Of a DNA stretch of 64,000 nt, positions 63,323 through 64,000 are shown piece by piece; position 1 is the first letter of the stretch, and every line of letters starts with the position of its first letter. This DNA comes from Erysipelotrichaceae bacterium. GTDB taxonomy: Bacteria; Bacillota_I; Bacilli_A; Erysipelotrichales; Erysipelotrichaceae. The translations under genes and the position numbers were made by a program. The stretch spans positions 62,001-126,000 of the forward strand of contig JAFTCJ010000007.1 in NCBI GenBank assembly GCA_017454765.1. Direction: 5' to 3'. The notes under the pieces were generated by a model. That model was not told the origin of the DNA and did not search any database. It saw only the letters and a program-made list of their open reading frames with translations.

Positions 63323-64000
63323 CATCTTTCATCAAAGCAAGCAGTTCTTCTTCGCCCGGTGTGTTGCGGGCACCTTCTTTGCGCAGGGAATATGCCGCGA
63401 CCAGACAGGCGATCTTGTTGCATATCTCCAGCGGCATCTGATGGATCAGCCCGTAGAGGAAACCGGCATTGAAATTGTCTCCGGCACCGATACTGTCGGC
63501 GACAGGGACTCTGAAACTGTCGCAGTGATATCTCTTTTTTCCATCAAAGACATCCGATCCTGTCTCATCATGGGCAACGATGATCTGACCGTTTCTTTTG
63601 AGCATTCCGATTGCTGCTTCCAGAGAATCCGTCTGACACAGGGAAAGGAAATCATCTTCGACCGATCCCAGGAGGATATCGGATAAGGTGATCACTTTCA
63701 TCAGGATGTCTCTGTCCTGATCTTTTGTCTCCGGACGGCAGTTGATGTCTAATAGAATGGAGATCCCTTTTTTCTTTGCCTCTTTGAGAAAAGAAAGAAT
63801 CGATGAGGCTGCCGGCTGCCGGAACAGCATCATGCCGTTGGTGAGGATGTATTTCGTATCGTTCAGATCGATCCGCTTAAGATCTTCTGAGTATATTTTC
63901 AGATAGGAAGGATCTTCCGCATTCAGTAAGACAGGATGCCGGTCTTTGTTTTCATCGATCCTGATCTCGATCTGGGTGGAAGAAAGATCCTCATCCAGAA
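63303..64000 (-). CDS. PfkB-family sugar kinase, partial (5' end beyond window)
   Basis: The frame is open to the right edge of the window, so the start is outside. The visible ~230 residues cover the middle and C terminus: NDTKYILTNGMMLFRQP, LDINCRP, LLGSVEDDF and the ATP/substrate signature ADSIGAGDNFNAGFLYG with catalytic Asp intact. This contrasts with the altered PfkB-like protein at 23.3 kb. It phosphorylates a sugar (2-keto-3-deoxygluconate, fructose or ribose type; not resolved). Confidence 0.88.
   Translation of the reverse strand, partial: LDEDLSSTQIEIRIDENKDRHPVLLNAEDPSYLKIYSEDLKRIDLNDTKYILTNGMMLFRQPAASSILSFLKEAKKKGISILLDINCRPETKDQDRDILMKVITLSDILLGSVEDDFLSLCQTDSLEAAIGMLKRNGQIIVAHDETGSDVFDGKKRYHCDSFRVPVADSIGAGDNFNAGFLYGLIHQMPLEICNKIACLVAAYSLRKEGARNTPGEEELLALMKDEKRLSE

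Overview
The window reads as one contiguous stretch of chromosome from an anaerobic, moderate-GC Firmicute. It is probably an Erysipelotrichia/Erysipelotrichales member, an inference from gene content (TGS-domain nucleoside kinase, many Cof-type HAD phosphatases, peptidases, nucleoside scavenging) and from AGGAGG-type ribosome binding sites, TTGACA/TATAAT promoters and cre-like boxes. No species is claimed. Coding density is high, no stretch over 300 bases lacks a gene, and there are no rRNA genes, CRISPR arrays, insertion sequences or prophage. One tRNA (Gly, anticodon CCC) is present.

Layout. 0-4.2 kb: operon of an M3 oligopeptidase (cut by the window edge), a flavin-binding protein, an amidohydrolase and a nucleoside kinase. 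4.2-8 kb: an iron-type DtxR regulator, a second small winged-helix protein, a MATE exporter, a membrane protein and an SPFH/stomatin protein. 8.0-15.0 kb: a complete F-type ATP synthase operon headed by a MarR regulator gene with a perfect operator-like palindrome at its promoter; delta and alpha are fused in one open frame (atpHA), and the c subunit carries a second carboxylate, as in Na+-coupled rotors. 15-28.9 kb: housekeeping and salvage genes (nitroreductase, HAD phosphatases, GNAT, tRNA, MFS, glycolipid glycosyltransferase, PepD, PfkB/M24 pair, lipoprotein, phosphodiesterase, alkyltransferase). 29.0-32.5 kb: an AT-rich 999-residue WYL-like/SF1 helicase/nuclease protein followed by a 2H phosphoesterase, possibly a defence or repair unit. 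32.5-46.3 kb: GH1 glycosidase, ADP-ribosylglycohydrolase-like protein, purine nucleoside phosphorylase, two nucleoside deoxyribosyltransferases, a free-standing RarA C-terminal domain, and a BmpA-type nucleoside ABC transporter ending in a nucleoside hydrolase; together these look like nucleoside/ADP-ribose scavenging. 46.3-51.6 kb: a 54-residue small gene, an FGGY kinase, an M50-like membrane protease and two metallopeptidases.

52.1-62.0 kb holds the most unusual system: an expanded relative of the functionally unassigned E. coli yhf operon. Gene order is PRD protein (YhfY-like), membrane carrier (YhfT), small partner (YhfU), phosphotriesterase-like hydrolase (Php), PLP racemase-fold protein (YhfX), an amidase-signature enzyme with no E. 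coli counterpart, PLP aminotransferase-fold enzyme (YhfS), phosphomutase-fold enzyme (YhfW), a second Php and a second, longer YhfS. Start/stop overlaps and small gaps indicate one transcription unit that encodes uptake and stepwise breakdown of an unknown, probably amide- and phosphate-containing, compound.

A window-wide feature is the number of genes whose -10 box lies only 4-7 bases before the start codon, suggesting frequent leaderless mRNAs. The window ends in a VanZ-glyoxalase fusion and a PfkB sugar kinase cut by the right edge.
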